Source: Cellulomonas palmilytica
Lineage (GTDB): Bacteria > Actinomycetota > Actinomycetes > Actinomycetales > Cellulomonadaceae
Direction: 5' to 3'
DNA: 64,000 nucleotides
Assembly: GCF_021590045.1 (NCBI RefSeq)
Contig: NZ_CP062221.1
Location: 2,666,001-2,730,000, forward strand
Both the position numbers and the translations under genes were made by a program. Positions 11,079-20,398 of this stretch are shown one piece after another; positions within the stretch are counted from its first letter, which is position 1, and each line of letters begins with the position of its first letter. A model generated the notes under the pieces. That model ran no database searches. It was not told where the DNA came from and saw nothing but the letters and a program-made list of their open reading frames with translations.

Positions 11079-11084
11079 ATCATA
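11079..11084 (-). promoter_or_regulatory. -10 element upstream of aspS
   Basis: A TATGAT hexamer on the minus strand lies 64 nt upstream of the aspS start in the 130-bp gap after the radical SAM gene. It is an AT-rich island in otherwise very GC-rich DNA. No good -35 is seen at the usual spacing. Confidence 0.45.
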
Positions 11085-11145
11085 GTTGCGCGCCGGGGTC
11101 CGACCCGCCGGGTCGTCGGGTCCGGGTAGCGGCACGGACGCGGGG

Positions 11146-12171
11146 TCAGAACAGGCTGGGCTGGACCTCGGCCGCCACGTCGTGGGCCTCCGCCTCGCGG
11201 CGCCGCCAGCGCAGCCCGTCGTCGGGGCGCTCGCTCCGGTCGAGCCCGTGCCGGGCGAGCAGGGGTCGCGCGCGGGACGTGAGCCACGCGCGGTACTCCC
11301 GGTGCGCGTACGACCCGCGCCCGTAGACGCGTCCGTACCCGGCGACCAGGTCGGGCCGCTCACGCTCGAGCCACGCCAGGAACCACTCGCGCGCCCCTGG
11401 CCGCAGGTGCAGGGGCAGGATCGTCGCGCGCTGCGCACCCGCCGCCGCGACCTCGGCGAACAGGCGGTCGAGGTGGTCGGTGGAGTCCGTCAGCCACGGG
11501 AGCACGGGTGCGACCATGACGTGCACGGGCAGGCCGGCGTCGCGGATCGCCCGCACCAGGTCGAGCCTCGCGCGCGCGGTCGGCGTGCCGGGCTCGAGCC
11601 GCTGCTGCAGCTCGTCGTCCAGCACCGCGATCGACACCGCGAGCGAGACCGGCACGTCCACGTCCGCGAGCAGCGGCAGGTCCCGCCGCAGGAGCGTGCC
11701 CTTGGTAAGGATCGAGAACGGCGTGCCCGAGCCGGCGAGCGCGTCGATCACACCCGGCATGAGCCGGTAGCGCCCCTCCGCCCGCTGGTACGGGTCGGTG
11801 TTCGTGCCGAGCGCGACGTGCTCGCGCGCCCACGACGGCCGCTGGACCTCGGCGTGCAGCACGTCGGCGACGTTCGTCTTCACGACGATCTGCGTGTCGA
11901 AGTCGCGGCCCGCGTCCAGGTCCAGGTACCGGTGCGTGCCCCGCGCGAAGCAGTACACGCACCGGTGCAGGCACCCGCGCATCGGGTTCACGGTCCATCG
12001 GAACGGGACCTGCGAGGCGGCGGGCACGTGCGACAGCGCGGTCCGGGCGCGCACCTCGTGGAACGTGACGCCCGCGAAGTCGGGTGTCCGGACCGTGCGC
12101 ACGAGGCCGGCGAGCTCCAGCCCCGGGAGCACGCCGGCGTCCTGCTCGAGCTTCTGACCGTCCCACCGCAC
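11146..12171 (-). CDS. Radical SAM protein, Rv2578c family
   Basis: The protein is 341 aa. The [4Fe-4S]/SAM motif is in RGCLHRCVYCFARGT (CX3CX2C). It is followed by family-specific blocks VVKTNVADVL, VALGTNTDPYQRAEGRY and FSILTKGTLLRRDLPLL, which match mycobacterial Rv2578c-type proteins. These are distantly related to spore photoproduct lyase; no substrate is established. The GTG at 12171 gives the family start VRWDGQ. An in-frame ATG at 12189 would lie inside the LexA-type box at 12180-12195, so the GTG is preferred. Transcription is probably SOS-controlled, suggesting a role in DNA damage. Confidence 0.85.
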   Translation of the reverse strand: MRWDGQKLEQDAGVLPGLELAGLVRTVRTPDFAGVTFHEVRARTALSHVPAASQVPFRWTVNPMRGCLHRCVYCFARGTHRYLDLDAGRDFDTQIVVKTNVADVLHAEVQRPSWAREHVALGTNTDPYQRAEGRYRLMPGVIDALAGSGTPFSILTKGTLLRRDLPLLADVDVPVSLAVSIAVLDDELQQRLEPGTPTARARLDLVRAIRDAGLPVHVMVAPVLPWLTDSTDHLDRLFAEVAAAGAQRATILPLHLRPGAREWFLAWLERERPDLVAGYGRVYGRGSYAHREYRAWLTSRARPLLARHGLDRSERPDDGLRWRRREAEAHDVAAEVQPSLF

Positions 12172-12179
12172 ACGTCGAT

Positions 12180-12195
12180 TCGAACACATGTACGC
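12180..12195. promoter_or_regulatory. LexA (SOS) box upstream of the radical SAM gene
   Basis: TCGAACACATGTACGC matches the actinobacterial LexA consensus TCGAAC-N4-GTTCGA at 10 of 12 defined positions. It ends 9 nt upstream of the GTG start used here. Confidence 0.65.
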
Positions 12196-12244
12196 ACGAC
12201 GAGCAAGGTGTGCGCGGGCCGCGCGGGTCGGACGGTGACGCGCG

Positions 12245-13624
12245 TCAGCCCTCCGACGACGCGGCGACGACGCGCGGGTGCAGGTCCTCGGCGGGCGGGC
12301 TCCACGTCGCGACGTCCGCCGCCACCTGGTCGCCGGAACGGATGTCCTTGACCTCGTCGGCCGCGCCGCCCGCCTCGGCGGGACCGGGGAACCACACGAA
12401 CGGGATGCCGCGACGGTCGGCGTGCCGGATCTGCTTGCCGAACTTCGCCGCGGACGGCGCGACCTCGACCGGGATGCCCCGTGCGCGCAGCGCCGTGGCG
12501 ACCGCGTCCGAGCGGTGCCGGTCCTCCTCCGACGACACCGCGACGAGCACCGCGGACGGCACCGAGCGCGTGGCCCGCACGAGCCCCGCGCCGAGCAGGC
12601 GCGACACGAGCCGCGAGACGCCGATCGACAGCCCGACGCCCGGGTACGTCGTCGCGCCGTCGGACGCGAGCGTGTCGTACCGGCCGCCCGAGCAGATCGA
12701 CCCGAGCTGCTCGTGCCCGACGAGCACCGTCTCGTAGACCGAGCCGGTGTAGTAGTCGAGCCCGCGCGCGATCTTCAGGTCCGCGACGACGACGCCCGGC
12801 GCGCGGTCCTGCGCCGCGCGCACCAGCTGCCCGAGCTCCCCCAGACCCTCGTCGAGCAGCGCGTGGCGGGCACCGACCTCGGCGGCGAGCTCCAGGACGC
12901 GGTCGACGACGTCCTCGTCGGTCCCGCTGATCCCCGCGAGCCGCAGGCACGCGCGCGCCTGCTCCTCGCTCGCACCCGCCTCCGCGACGAGCAGCTCGGC
13001 GACCGCGTCGGCGCCGATCTTGTCGAGCTTGTCGATGCTGCGCAGCACACCCTCGACGTCGTCCAGCCCGATGCCGCGGTAGAAGCCCTCCGCGACCTTG
13101 CGGTTGTTCACCAGGATCCGCACGGGCGGCAGCCCGATCTCGCGCAGCGCGGTCAGCGCCTCCGCCATGACGAGCGGGAGCTCGACCTCGTAGTGGTACG
13201 GCAGCGCGCCCGCGCCGACGACGTCGATGTCCGCCTGCACGAACTCACGGAACCGGCCGTCCTGGGGCCGCTCACCACGCCACACCTTCTGGATCTGGTA
13301 CCGCCGGAACGGGAACGCGAGGTGCCCCGCGTTCTCGAGCACGTACCGCGCGAACGGCACCGTGAGGTCGAAGTGCAGGCCGAGCTGGCCCGCGCGCTCG
13401 GGCGTCGCGTCGGGGTCCTCCTGCAGGCGTCGCAGGACGTAGACCTCCTTGGACGTCTCACCCTTGCGCAGCAGCTGGTCGAGCGGCTCGACCGCCCGCG
13501 TCTCGATGCCCGCGAACCCGTGCAGCTCGAACGTGCGGCGCAGCACGTCGAGCACGTGCTGCTCGACGATGCGCCCCTCGGGCAGCCACTCGGGGAATCC
13601 GGACAGGGGTGTGGGTCGCGCCAT
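12245..13624 (-). CDS. hisS: Histidyl-tRNA synthetase
   Basis: The protein is 459 aa, class II synthetase. Motif 2 is visible as RYQIQKVWRGERPQDGRFREF, and the histidine-specific block is LKIARGLDYYTGSVYE. The C-terminal anticodon-binding HGTP domain includes KFGKQIRHADRRGIPFV. The N-terminus (MARPTPLSGFPEWLPEGR) is standard for actinobacterial HisRS. An SD-like GGGAGG lies about 10 nt before the ATG. It lies between the MBL hydrolase and the radical SAM gene on the same strand. Confidence 0.96.
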   Translation of the reverse strand: MARPTPLSGFPEWLPEGRIVEQHVLDVLRRTFELHGFAGIETRAVEPLDQLLRKGETSKEVYVLRRLQEDPDATPERAGQLGLHFDLTVPFARYVLENAGHLAFPFRRYQIQKVWRGERPQDGRFREFVQADIDVVGAGALPYHYEVELPLVMAEALTALREIGLPPVRILVNNRKVAEGFYRGIGLDDVEGVLRSIDKLDKIGADAVAELLVAEAGASEEQARACLRLAGISGTDEDVVDRVLELAAEVGARHALLDEGLGELGQLVRAAQDRAPGVVVADLKIARGLDYYTGSVYETVLVGHEQLGSICSGGRYDTLASDGATTYPGVGLSIGVSRLVSRLLGAGLVRATRSVPSAVLVAVSSEEDRHRSDAVATALRARGIPVEVAPSAAKFGKQIRHADRRGIPFVWFPGPAEAGGAADEVKDIRSGDQVAADVATWSPPAEDLHPRVVAASSEG

Positions 13625-13692
13625 GCCCCCGATCCTCCCAGACGTACGCAGCGGGTTTCCGCCGTGCCCGCGACGCGAGCCGCGGACGAGCG

Positions 13693-14433
13693 TCAGCGCC
13701 CCGCGGGGAACCCGCCGGCGAGGAACGGGTTGGTCGCGAGCTCACGGGCCACGTCGCTCGTCGGGCCGTGCCCCGGCACCACCCGCGTCGCGGGGTCGAG
13801 CCGCGCGACGACCTCGCGCAGCGTGCGCGCCATGACCTCCGGGTCACCGCCCGGCAGGTCGGTGCGCCCGACCGTCCCCGCGAACAGCACGTCGCCCGTG
13901 AACGCGACGCCGTCGACGAGGTAGAGCGTCGAGCCCTCCGTGTGACCCGGGGCGTGCCGCGCGACGAGCACGACCGGGCCGAGCTCGAGGCGCACGTCGT
14001 CGTCGCGCTCGCGCGCGCCCTCGTCGGCCCCCGACGGCGTGCCGAACGTGCTCAGGTCGTCGGGGCGCTCGTACGCCGCGGGATCCGCACCGACCGCCGC
14101 GAGCGACTGCGCGAGCGGACCCGACGGGTCGTGCGCCGCTCCCCCGAGCACCCCGAGCGTCCCGAACGGGTCGACGAGCCGGTAGGCGTCGCGCGCGTGG
14201 ACGTGCACCGCGACGCCCAGCCGGCGCGCGAGCGGCCCGGCGTCCCACACGTGGTCCGCGTGCCCGTGCGTCACCAGCACGCCCTGCGGCACCAGACCGC
14301 GCTCCTCGACCAGGGAGACGACCGCGTCCGCGACGAGCGCCCCCGCGTCCACGACGACGCACGCGCCGTCGTCCGCGACGAGCACGCTCGTGCGGGCGCC
14401 GAACACCGGGGACACGACCGTCAGGAGCTCCAC
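13693..14433 (-). CDS. MBL-fold metallo-hydrolase (glyoxalase II-like)
   Basis: The protein is 246 aa. The metallo-beta-lactamase metal site is complete: THGHADHVWD, then the histidine in HAPGHTEGS, the bridging Asp in FTGDVLFAGTVGRTDLPGG, and the terminal histidine in VVPGHGP. This is the hydroxyacylglutathione-hydrolase-like subfamily, often found beside hisS and relA in Actinobacteria. Because Actinobacteria lack glutathione, the substrate is probably another thioester or a mycothiol-related compound (inference). The start GTG (VELLTVVSPV) has no SD, but a -10 element is 7 nt upstream. Confidence 0.88.
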   Translation of the reverse strand: MELLTVVSPVFGARTSVLVADDGACVVVDAGALVADAVVSLVEERGLVPQGVLVTHGHADHVWDAGPLARRLGVAVHVHARDAYRLVDPFGTLGVLGGAAHDPSGPLAQSLAAVGADPAAYERPDDLSTFGTPSGADEGARERDDDVRLELGPVVLVARHAPGHTEGSTLYLVDGVAFTGDVLFAGTVGRTDLPGGDPEVMARTLREVVARLDPATRVVPGHGPTSDVARELATNPFLAGGFPAGR

Positions 14434-14440
14434 GACACGC

Positions 14441-14446
14441 AGGCTA
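14441..14446 (-). promoter_or_regulatory. -10 element for a probably leaderless MBL hydrolase transcript
   Basis: TAGCCT is followed by exactly 7 nt and then the GTG start at 14433. There is no ribosome-binding sequence. The spacing fits a leaderless transcript starting at the G of the start codon. Confidence 0.5.
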
Positions 14447-14571
14447 GACGCCCTGCGTCACACCTGCCGACGCGCTCGCCGACGCGCGCCGCGACCTGGT
14501 CCGACACCCCCGTGTCACCCGGACGCCGTCCCAGCGCGCGGCACGGGGATCGCGCACCCCTGTCACCTGCC

Positions 14572-14577
14572 TAGACT
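14572..14577 (+). promoter_or_regulatory. -10 element of the cyclophilin/DUF349 unit
   Basis: TAGACT on the plus strand lies 76 nt before the GTG of the cyclophilin gene. The same hexamer appears in the yajC promoter of this window. The -35 region is weak. Confidence 0.45.
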
Positions 14578-14653
14578 GTCCGGGGTTCCACTGTGCGACG
14601 GTGCGGGAGACGTCCGTGCGCACGGTGCATCGACAGTCACGCGAGGAGTGCGG

Positions 14654-15430
14654 GTGTCCAACAAGCGGGAGCGCGAGTACGAGCGCCGCCGGTACGAGAA
14701 GTGGCAGGCACGGCAGGCCGAGGCCAAGGCGCGGCAGCGCCGCCAGCGCATCGTCGCGGGGTCGGTCGTCGGGGCACTGGTGGTCGTGATCGGCGTCGTC
14801 GCCGCCGTCGTCGCGAACGGGTCCGACGACACGGCCGGGTCGCCGACCGAGCCGGGCGACACGACCACCGCCACCACCCCCGCGGCCGAGGCGACGAACT
14901 CCGACCTCGTCCCCGACCCGGCGCTCGCCGAGGACCGCGAGTGGACCGGCGAGATCACGCTCGGCCAGGGCGCGCTCGGGATCAGCCTCGACGGTGCCGC
15001 GGCGCCCCAGGCCGTCGCCAACTTCGTGACGCTCGCGCAGGACGGGTTCTTCGACGGCACGACGTGCCACCGGCTCACCACCGAGGGCATCTACGTCCTG
15101 CAGTGCGGCGACCCCGAGGGGACCGGCCTGGGCGGTCCGGGCTACTCGTGGGGGCCGGTCGAGAACGCCCCGGCGGACGACGTGTACCCCGCGGGCACGA
15201 TCGCCATGGCGCGCCAGAGCGGCAACGGCAGCTCGATGGGCTCGCAGTTCTTCCTCGTGTACGAGGACAGCAAGATCCCGTCCGACGGGGCGGGTGGCTA
15301 CACCGTGTTCGGCCAGGTGACGTCCGGTCTGGACGTCGTCACGGCCATCGCCGACGCGGGCACTGCGGACGGGTCGACCGACGGCTCCCCCGTGTCCGAC
15401 GTCATCATCGAGGGAGTGAAGATCCAGTGA
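14654..15430 (+). CDS. Membrane-anchored cyclophilin-type peptidyl-prolyl isomerase
   Basis: The protein is 258 aa. A basic, charged N-terminus (about 33 residues, NKREREYERRRYEKW) precedes one membrane helix (about 37-57, VVGALVVVIGVVAAVVANG), then a Thr/Pro linker, then a cyclophilin domain from about residue 95 to the end. The domain keeps NFVTLAQDGFFDGTTCHRL with the catalytic Arg, and GSQFFLVYED. It is likely exported-face, helping fold secreted proteins. GTG at 14654 is preceded by AGGAG. Its stop overlaps the start of the DUF349 gene (GTGA), so both are probably one operon. Confidence 0.9.
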   Translation: MSNKREREYERRRYEKWQARQAEAKARQRRQRIVAGSVVGALVVVIGVVAAVVANGSDDTAGSPTEPGDTTTATTPAAEATNSDLVPDPALAEDREWTGEITLGQGALGISLDGAAAPQAVANFVTLAQDGFFDGTTCHRLTTEGIYVLQCGDPEGTGLGGPGYSWGPVENAPADDVYPAGTIAMARQSGNGSSMGSQFFLVYEDSKIPSDGAGGYTVFGQVTSGLDVVTAIADAGTADGSTDGSPVSDVIIEGVKIQ

Positions 15431-17172
15431 CGCAGACCCCGGACCAGTCGGCCCCGAGCACGGCCGACGCCGCCGCCGACCAGGTCGAGACGCCGCAGCA
15501 GAACGCTCCCGAAGGCGAGACGCACGTGGACCCGACCACCACCGAGACACCCGTCGAGGCCGTCGCGGAGACGCCCGCCGACGAGGCCGCTCCCGAGCCC
15601 GCTCCCGAGGCCGCCACCGAGGCGTCCCAGGCCGAGGAGTCCTCGGCCGACGAGGCTCCCGCCGAGGAGACCCCTGTCGAGCCGAGCGAGGAGACCCCGG
15701 CCGCCGAGGCTCCCGCCGACGAGGCTCCCGCCGACGAGGCGCCGGCCGCGGAGAGCACGCCCGAGGTCGCCCCGGCCCCGACGCCGCGACCCACGCCCGC
15801 CTCGGTCAAGCCCGGCCCGCGCCCGGTCCCGCGCCCCCCGGTCGCGGCGCCTGCCGCGCCGGCCGCCGCCACGGCACCGGCCGTCGCGCCGGTCCCCCCG
15901 GTCGACGCCGCCGAGGCCGCGCACGCCGCGACGTTCGGCTCGGTCGACGCCGAGGGCACCGTGACGGTGCGCGAGGCGTCGGGCGAGCGCGTCGTCGGCC
16001 AGTACCCGGGCGCCACGCCCGAGGAGGCCATCGGCCTGTACGTCCGCCGCTTCCTCGACCTGCAGGCCAAGGTCGCGCTGTTCGAGGCCCGCCTCGGCGC
16101 GACGGACCTGTCGGTGAAGGAGATCGACCAGACGCTCGCGAAGCTCACGGAGGAGACGGCCGAGCCGGCCGCCGTGGGTGACCTCGACGGCCTGCGCGCG
16201 CGCCTGGACGCGCTGCGGGGCGTCGCCGCCGAGCGTCGCGCGCAGGCCGAGGCCGAGCGCCAGGCCGCGCGCGCCGCGGCGGTCGAGGCTCGCACGGCGA
16301 TCGTCGAGCAGGCCGAGAAGATCGCCGCCACGGACCCGAGCCGCATCCAGTGGCGGCCCGCGGGCGAGCAGCTGCGCACCCTGCTCGACCAGTGGAAGGA
16401 CGCGCAGCGCTCCGGCCCGCGTCTGGACCGGCCGACGGAGGAGGCGCTGTGGAAGCGGTTCAGCCACGCGCGCACCACGTTCGACCGTGAGCGTCGGCAC
16501 TTCTTCGCCCAGCTGGAGCAGTCCAACGCGCAGGCGAAGGCCGCCAAGGAGCGTCTGGTCGCCGAGGCCGAGAGCCTGCAGTCGAGCACCGACTGGGGTG
16601 CCACGGCGGGTGCGTTCCGTGACCTCATGACGCAGTGGAAGGCCGCCGGGCGCGCGAGCCGCGCGGACGACGACGCGCTGTGGGCCCGGTTCCGCGCGGC
16701 GCAGGACGCGTTCTTCGCGGCACGCGACGCGCAGAACGCCGCGACCGACGCGGAGTTCCGGGCGAACCTCGAGGTCAAGGAGTCGATCCTGGTCGAGGCC
16801 GAGGCGCTCGTCCCGGTCACCGACCTCGTGGCCGCCAAGGCGGCCATCCGCAGCATCCAGGACCGCTGGGAGGCCGCGGGCAAGGTGCCGCGCGCCGACA
16901 TCCAGCGTGTCGAGGGCCGCCTGCGCGCGGTCGAGAACGCGATCCGCGACGCCGAGCAGAAGCAGTGGACGCGTACCAACCCCGAGACGCGCGCCCGCGC
17001 CGAGGGTGCGGCCGCGCAGCTCGAGCAGGCCATCGCGGGCCTCGAGGCGGACCTGGAGAAGGCGAAGGCCGCCAAGGACCAGCGCCGCATCGACGAGGCG
17101 CAGGCTGCGCTCGACGCGCGCCGGGCGTGGCTCGAGCAGGTCCAGCGCGCCGCGCAGGACGCACGCGGCTGA
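15427..17172 (+). CDS. DUF349 domain-containing protein with an acidic, low-complexity N-terminus
   Basis: The protein is 581 aa. Residues 1-170 are disordered: an acidic Ala/Glu/Pro/Thr stretch with repeated EAPADEAPADEAP units, then a Pro/Ala-rich stretch (PRPTPASVKPGPRP). From about residue 200 the protein is long charged helices with repeated DUF349 units, each carrying a Trp-containing W(K/R)..G/R pattern (LLDQWKDAQRSGPR, LMTQWKAAGRASR, IQDRWEAAGKVPR). The family is related to RecN-like coiled coils; function is not established. It starts by a GTGA overlap with the upstream cyclophilin. Confidence 0.88.
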   Translation: MTQTPDQSAPSTADAAADQVETPQQNAPEGETHVDPTTTETPVEAVAETPADEAAPEPAPEAATEASQAEESSADEAPAEETPVEPSEETPAAEAPADEAPADEAPAAESTPEVAPAPTPRPTPASVKPGPRPVPRPPVAAPAAPAAATAPAVAPVPPVDAAEAAHAATFGSVDAEGTVTVREASGERVVGQYPGATPEEAIGLYVRRFLDLQAKVALFEARLGATDLSVKEIDQTLAKLTEETAEPAAVGDLDGLRARLDALRGVAAERRAQAEAERQAARAAAVEARTAIVEQAEKIAATDPSRIQWRPAGEQLRTLLDQWKDAQRSGPRLDRPTEEALWKRFSHARTTFDRERRHFFAQLEQSNAQAKAAKERLVAEAESLQSSTDWGATAGAFRDLMTQWKAAGRASRADDDALWARFRAAQDAFFAARDAQNAATDAEFRANLEVKESILVEAEALVPVTDLVAAKAAIRSIQDRWEAAGKVPRADIQRVEGRLRAVENAIRDAEQKQWTRTNPETRARAEGAAAQLEQAIAGLEADLEKAKAAKDQRRIDEAQAALDARRAWLEQVQRAAQDARG

Positions 17173-17232
17173 CCCTCGCGCCTGTCCACAGGCGCTCGCA
17201 CGTCGCCGGAGGGCGTCGGGCATCCTCACGGG

Positions 17233-17835
17233 ATGACCGGCGCCCTCTCGCTCCTTCCCGCCCCGTCCGTGCTGCCGCGCCTCGTGCGCCGCGGCGACCT
17301 GCCGCCCGGCGAGTGGGTCGGGATGCTGCTCGACGGCGTGCTCGTGGCGCTGACCGACGACGTCGCGGTGACGTCCGAGCGCCCGCCCGATCCCGCCGAC
17401 CGCGCCCGCGCCCTCGCCTCGGCGCTGCCCCGGCGCGGCGTGCTCGGCCGGGACGCCGCCGCATGGGTCCACGCCGGTGGACGGGCACCGGCCCGCGCGT
17501 GCGTGCTCGTGCCGGTGGGTGTGCGCCGCCCGGACGCGCGGCCCGACCGTTCGTGCGCCGAGACGGTGTTCGCTCCGGACGACGTCGTCATCGTCGACGG
17601 TGTGCCGGTCACCGCGCCCGCCCGGACGGGTGCGGACGTCGCGCGGTGGCTCGACCACCGGGACGCGGTCGAGCGGCTCGTCGCCCTGGCCGCCGCGGGC
17701 GTGGACCTCGACGACGTGCGCGGTCGCCTGGTCGCGATGACGGGCCGCCGGCACGTGAGACGAGCGTTCGACGCGCTCGAGGCTGCTCGGGACCAGGCGG
17801 GGTTCGACGCACCGGCGACAGCGCCCGGGACGTGA
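17233..17835 (+). CDS. AbiEi-antitoxin-like protein without a visible nuclease/toxin partner
   Basis: The protein is 200 aa. The first half resembles the winged-helix region of actinobacterial proteins called type IV antitoxin AbiEi: RRGDLPPGEWVGMLLDGVLV, LPRRGVLGRDAAAWVHAGG, and a strand-rich middle (DDVVIVDGVPVTAPARTGAD). The C-terminal part (RHVRRAFDALEAARD) is short and ends with a flexible Ala/Pro/Thr tail, with no DUF559 nuclease domain. No AbiEii toxin is adjacent. These solitary proteins are common in Actinobacteria and may be ordinary DNA-binding regulators. It is convergent with relA, 47 bp away. Confidence 0.55.
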   Translation: MTGALSLLPAPSVLPRLVRRGDLPPGEWVGMLLDGVLVALTDDVAVTSERPPDPADRARALASALPRRGVLGRDAAAWVHAGGRAPARACVLVPVGVRRPDARPDRSCAETVFAPDDVVIVDGVPVTAPARTGADVARWLDHRDAVERLVALAAAGVDLDDVRGRLVAMTGRRHVRRAFDALEAARDQAGFDAPATAPGT

Positions 17836-17882
17836 CGCCCGGGGCGTGACGCCCGGGCCCGGCGACCCGGGTCCTGAGCGCG

Positions 17883-20243
17883 TCAGCGCAGCGCGTCGTC
17901 GGGGCGCGCCCCGGTGATGCGGTACACGTCGAACACGCCCTCGATCTTGCGCACCGCCGCGAGCACCGACGCGAGGTGCGAGGGCTCGGCCATCTCGAAC
18001 ACGAACCGCGACATCGCCACCCGGTCACGCGACGTCGAGACGGACGCCGACAGGATGTTCACGTGGTGGTCCGACAGGACCCGTGTGACGTCCGAGAGCA
18101 GCCGCGCCCGGTCGAGCGCCTCGACCTGGATCTGCACGAGGAACAGCGACGAGGACGTGTGGCTCCACTCGACGTCGACCATGCGCTCGGGCTGCTGGCG
18201 CAGCTGCTCGACGTTGATGCAGTCGGTGCGGTGCACGCTCACGCCGGCGCCGCGCGTCACGAAGCCGACGATGTCGTCCCCGGGTACGGGCGTGCAGCAC
18301 TTGGCGAGCTTGACCCACACGTCGTCGACACCGCGGACGACGACGCCGGGGTCGCCCGTGCGCACCCGGCGGGCGGTCGGGCCGGGACGAGCCGTCTCGG
18401 CGAGGTCCTCCTCGGCTCCCGTCTCACCGCCGAGCGCCTGCACGAGTCGCTGCACGACGGTGGACGCGGCGACCTGGCCCTCGCCGACCGCGGCGTAGAG
18501 CGCGGACACGTCCGCGAACCGCATCTCCGTGGCGAGCGCGACGAGCGACTCGTGCGACAGCAGGCGCTGCATCGGCAGGTTCTGCTTGCGCATCGCCTTG
18601 GCGATCGAGTCCTTGCCGTGCTCGATGGCCTCCTCGCGGCGCTCCTTGGAGAACCACTGGCGGATCTTGTTGCGCGCACGGGGGCTCTTGACGAAGCCCA
18701 GCCAGTCCCGGCTCGGGCCGGCGGTCTCGGACTTCGAGGTGAAGACGTCGACGACGTCGCCGTTCTCGAGCGTCGAGTCGAGCGGGACGAGCCGCCCGTT
18801 GACGCGTGCGCCCATGGTCCGGTGGCCGACCTCGGTGTGCACCGCGTACGCGAAGTCGACGGGTGTCGACCCCTGCGGCAGCGCGATGACGTCGCCCTTG
18901 GGTGTGAAGACGTACACCTCGGACCCGGCGATCTCGAACCGCAGCGAGTCGAGGAACTCCGTGGGGTCGGCCGTCTCGCGCTGCCAGTCGACGAGCTGGC
19001 GCAGCCACGCCATGTCGCCGCCGGCGGGCGCCTCGGCCTGCGCTCCCCCGCTGTTCTTCGCGTTCTCCTTGTACTTCCAGTGCGCCGCGACGCCGTACTC
19101 CGCGCGCCGGTGCATGTCGTGCGTGCGGATCTGGATCTCGACGGGCTTGCCGCCGGGGCCGATCACGGTGGTGTGCAGCGACTGGTACAGGTTGAACTTG
19201 GGCATCGCGATGTAGTCCTTGAACCGGCCGGGCACCGGGTTCCACCGCGCGTGCAGCGCACCGAGCGCCGCGTAGCAGTCACGGACCGTGTCGACCAGGA
19301 CGCGCACACCCACCAGGTCGTAGATGTCGGCGAAGTCGCGGCCGCGCACGATCATCTTCTGGTAGATCGAGTAGTAGTGCTTCGGGCGACCGGTCACGGT
19401 CGCCTTGATCTTCGCCGCACGCAGGTCGGCACCGACCTGGTCCCGGACGACCGCGAGGTACTCCTCGCGGGCCGGCGCACGCTCGGCGACGAGGTGCACG
19501 ATCTCGTCGTAGACCTTCGGGTAGAGCGTCGCGAACGACAGGTCCTCGAGCTCCCACTTGATCGTGTTCATGCCGAGGCGGTGGGCCAGCGGCGCGTAGA
19601 TCTCGAGCGTCTCGCGCGCCTTCTTCTCCGCGGACGCCGCCGGGACGAACTTCCAGGTGCGGGCGTTGTGCAGGCGGTCGGCGAGCTTGATGACGAGGAC
19701 GCGGATGTCGTGCGCCATCGCGACGACCATCTTGCGCACCGTCTCGGCCTGCGCCGCGTCGCCGTACGTGACCTTGTCGAGCTTCGTCACGCCGTCGACG
19801 AGCATCGCGACCTCGGGACCGAACTCGCGCCGCAGCTGCTCGAGCGAGTACTCGGTGTCCTCGACCGTGTCGTGCAGGAGCGCCGCGACGAGCGTCGAGG
19901 GCGTCATGCCGAGCTCGGCGAGGATCGTCGCGACCGCGACCGGGTGCGTGATGTACGGGTCGCCGCTCTTGCGGAGCTGGCCGCGGTGCGCGCGCTCCGC
20001 GACGACGTACGCGCGCTCGACCGTGCCGAGGTCGGCCTTCGGGTGGTTCGCGCGTGCGGCCTGCAGGACCGGCTCGAGCGCCGGGTACGCGGGACCGCGC
20101 GTCCCGCCGAACCTCGTCAGGCGCGCGCGTACGCGGGACGCCGACGAGCCCGACTGCTCGCCGGTCGCTGGCGCCGGCCCGGTGGGCTGGGCCGCTGACG
20201 GCGACCGATCGCCCGCGGCGGGCGCGACGAGGTCCTCGGCCAC
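17883..20243 (-). CDS. relA: Bifunctional (p)ppGpp synthetase/hydrolase (Rel)
   Basis: The protein is 786 aa; it makes and degrades the stringent-response alarmone (p)ppGpp. An N-terminal HD hydrolase domain ([27 protein letters not shown]) is followed by the RelA/SpoT synthetase domain ([25 protein letters not shown]), TGS ([20 protein letters not shown]), the Cys-containing conserved region ([14 protein letters not shown]) and a C-terminal ACT domain. Both catalytic domains look intact. GTG at 20243 is favoured because GGAGGGAG sits just upstream; an earlier in-frame GTG at 20267 has no such site. The first 60 residues are a disordered leader. It lies downstream of apt. Confidence 0.95.
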   Translation of the reverse strand: MAEDLVAPAAGDRSPSAAQPTGPAPATGEQSGSSASRVRARLTRFGGTRGPAYPALEPVLQAARANHPKADLGTVERAYVVAERAHRGQLRKSGDPYITHPVAVATILAELGMTPSTLVAALLHDTVEDTEYSLEQLRREFGPEVAMLVDGVTKLDKVTYGDAAQAETVRKMVVAMAHDIRVLVIKLADRLHNARTWKFVPAASAEKKARETLEIYAPLAHRLGMNTIKWELEDLSFATLYPKVYDEIVHLVAERAPAREEYLAVVRDQVGADLRAAKIKATVTGRPKHYYSIYQKMIVRGRDFADIYDLVGVRVLVDTVRDCYAALGALHARWNPVPGRFKDYIAMPKFNLYQSLHTTVIGPGGKPVEIQIRTHDMHRRAEYGVAAHWKYKENAKNSGGAQAEAPAGGDMAWLRQLVDWQRETADPTEFLDSLRFEIAGSEVYVFTPKGDVIALPQGSTPVDFAYAVHTEVGHRTMGARVNGRLVPLDSTLENGDVVDVFTSKSETAGPSRDWLGFVKSPRARNKIRQWFSKERREEAIEHGKDSIAKAMRKQNLPMQRLLSHESLVALATEMRFADVSALYAAVGEGQVAASTVVQRLVQALGGETGAEEDLAETARPGPTARRVRTGDPGVVVRGVDDVWVKLAKCCTPVPGDDIVGFVTRGAGVSVHRTDCINVEQLRQQPERMVDVEWSHTSSSLFLVQIQVEALDRARLLSDVTRVLSDHHVNILSASVSTSRDRVAMSRFVFEMAEPSHLASVLAAVRKIEGVFDVYRITGARPDDALR

Positions 20244-20398
20244 CCGGTCTCCCTCCGTGCTGCTCACGCTGGATCGCACGAGTCTACGTCCGCGAGGAGG
20301 GTCGACCGCGCGACGGCCCGCCGAGCGGCCGTCGGGGCACACCGGCGACGGACGCACCGGCAGGTCGGACGAGCCGGAGGCGGCGCGTCGCCCGACGG

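Noticed and set aside
17836..17882. Direct repeat GTGACGCCCGGGG / GTGACGCCCGGGC at the 3' end of the AbiEi-like gene
   Set aside because: Two short copies in a convergent gap; could form a weak terminator but there is no clear stem, so no mobile-element or regulatory claim is made.
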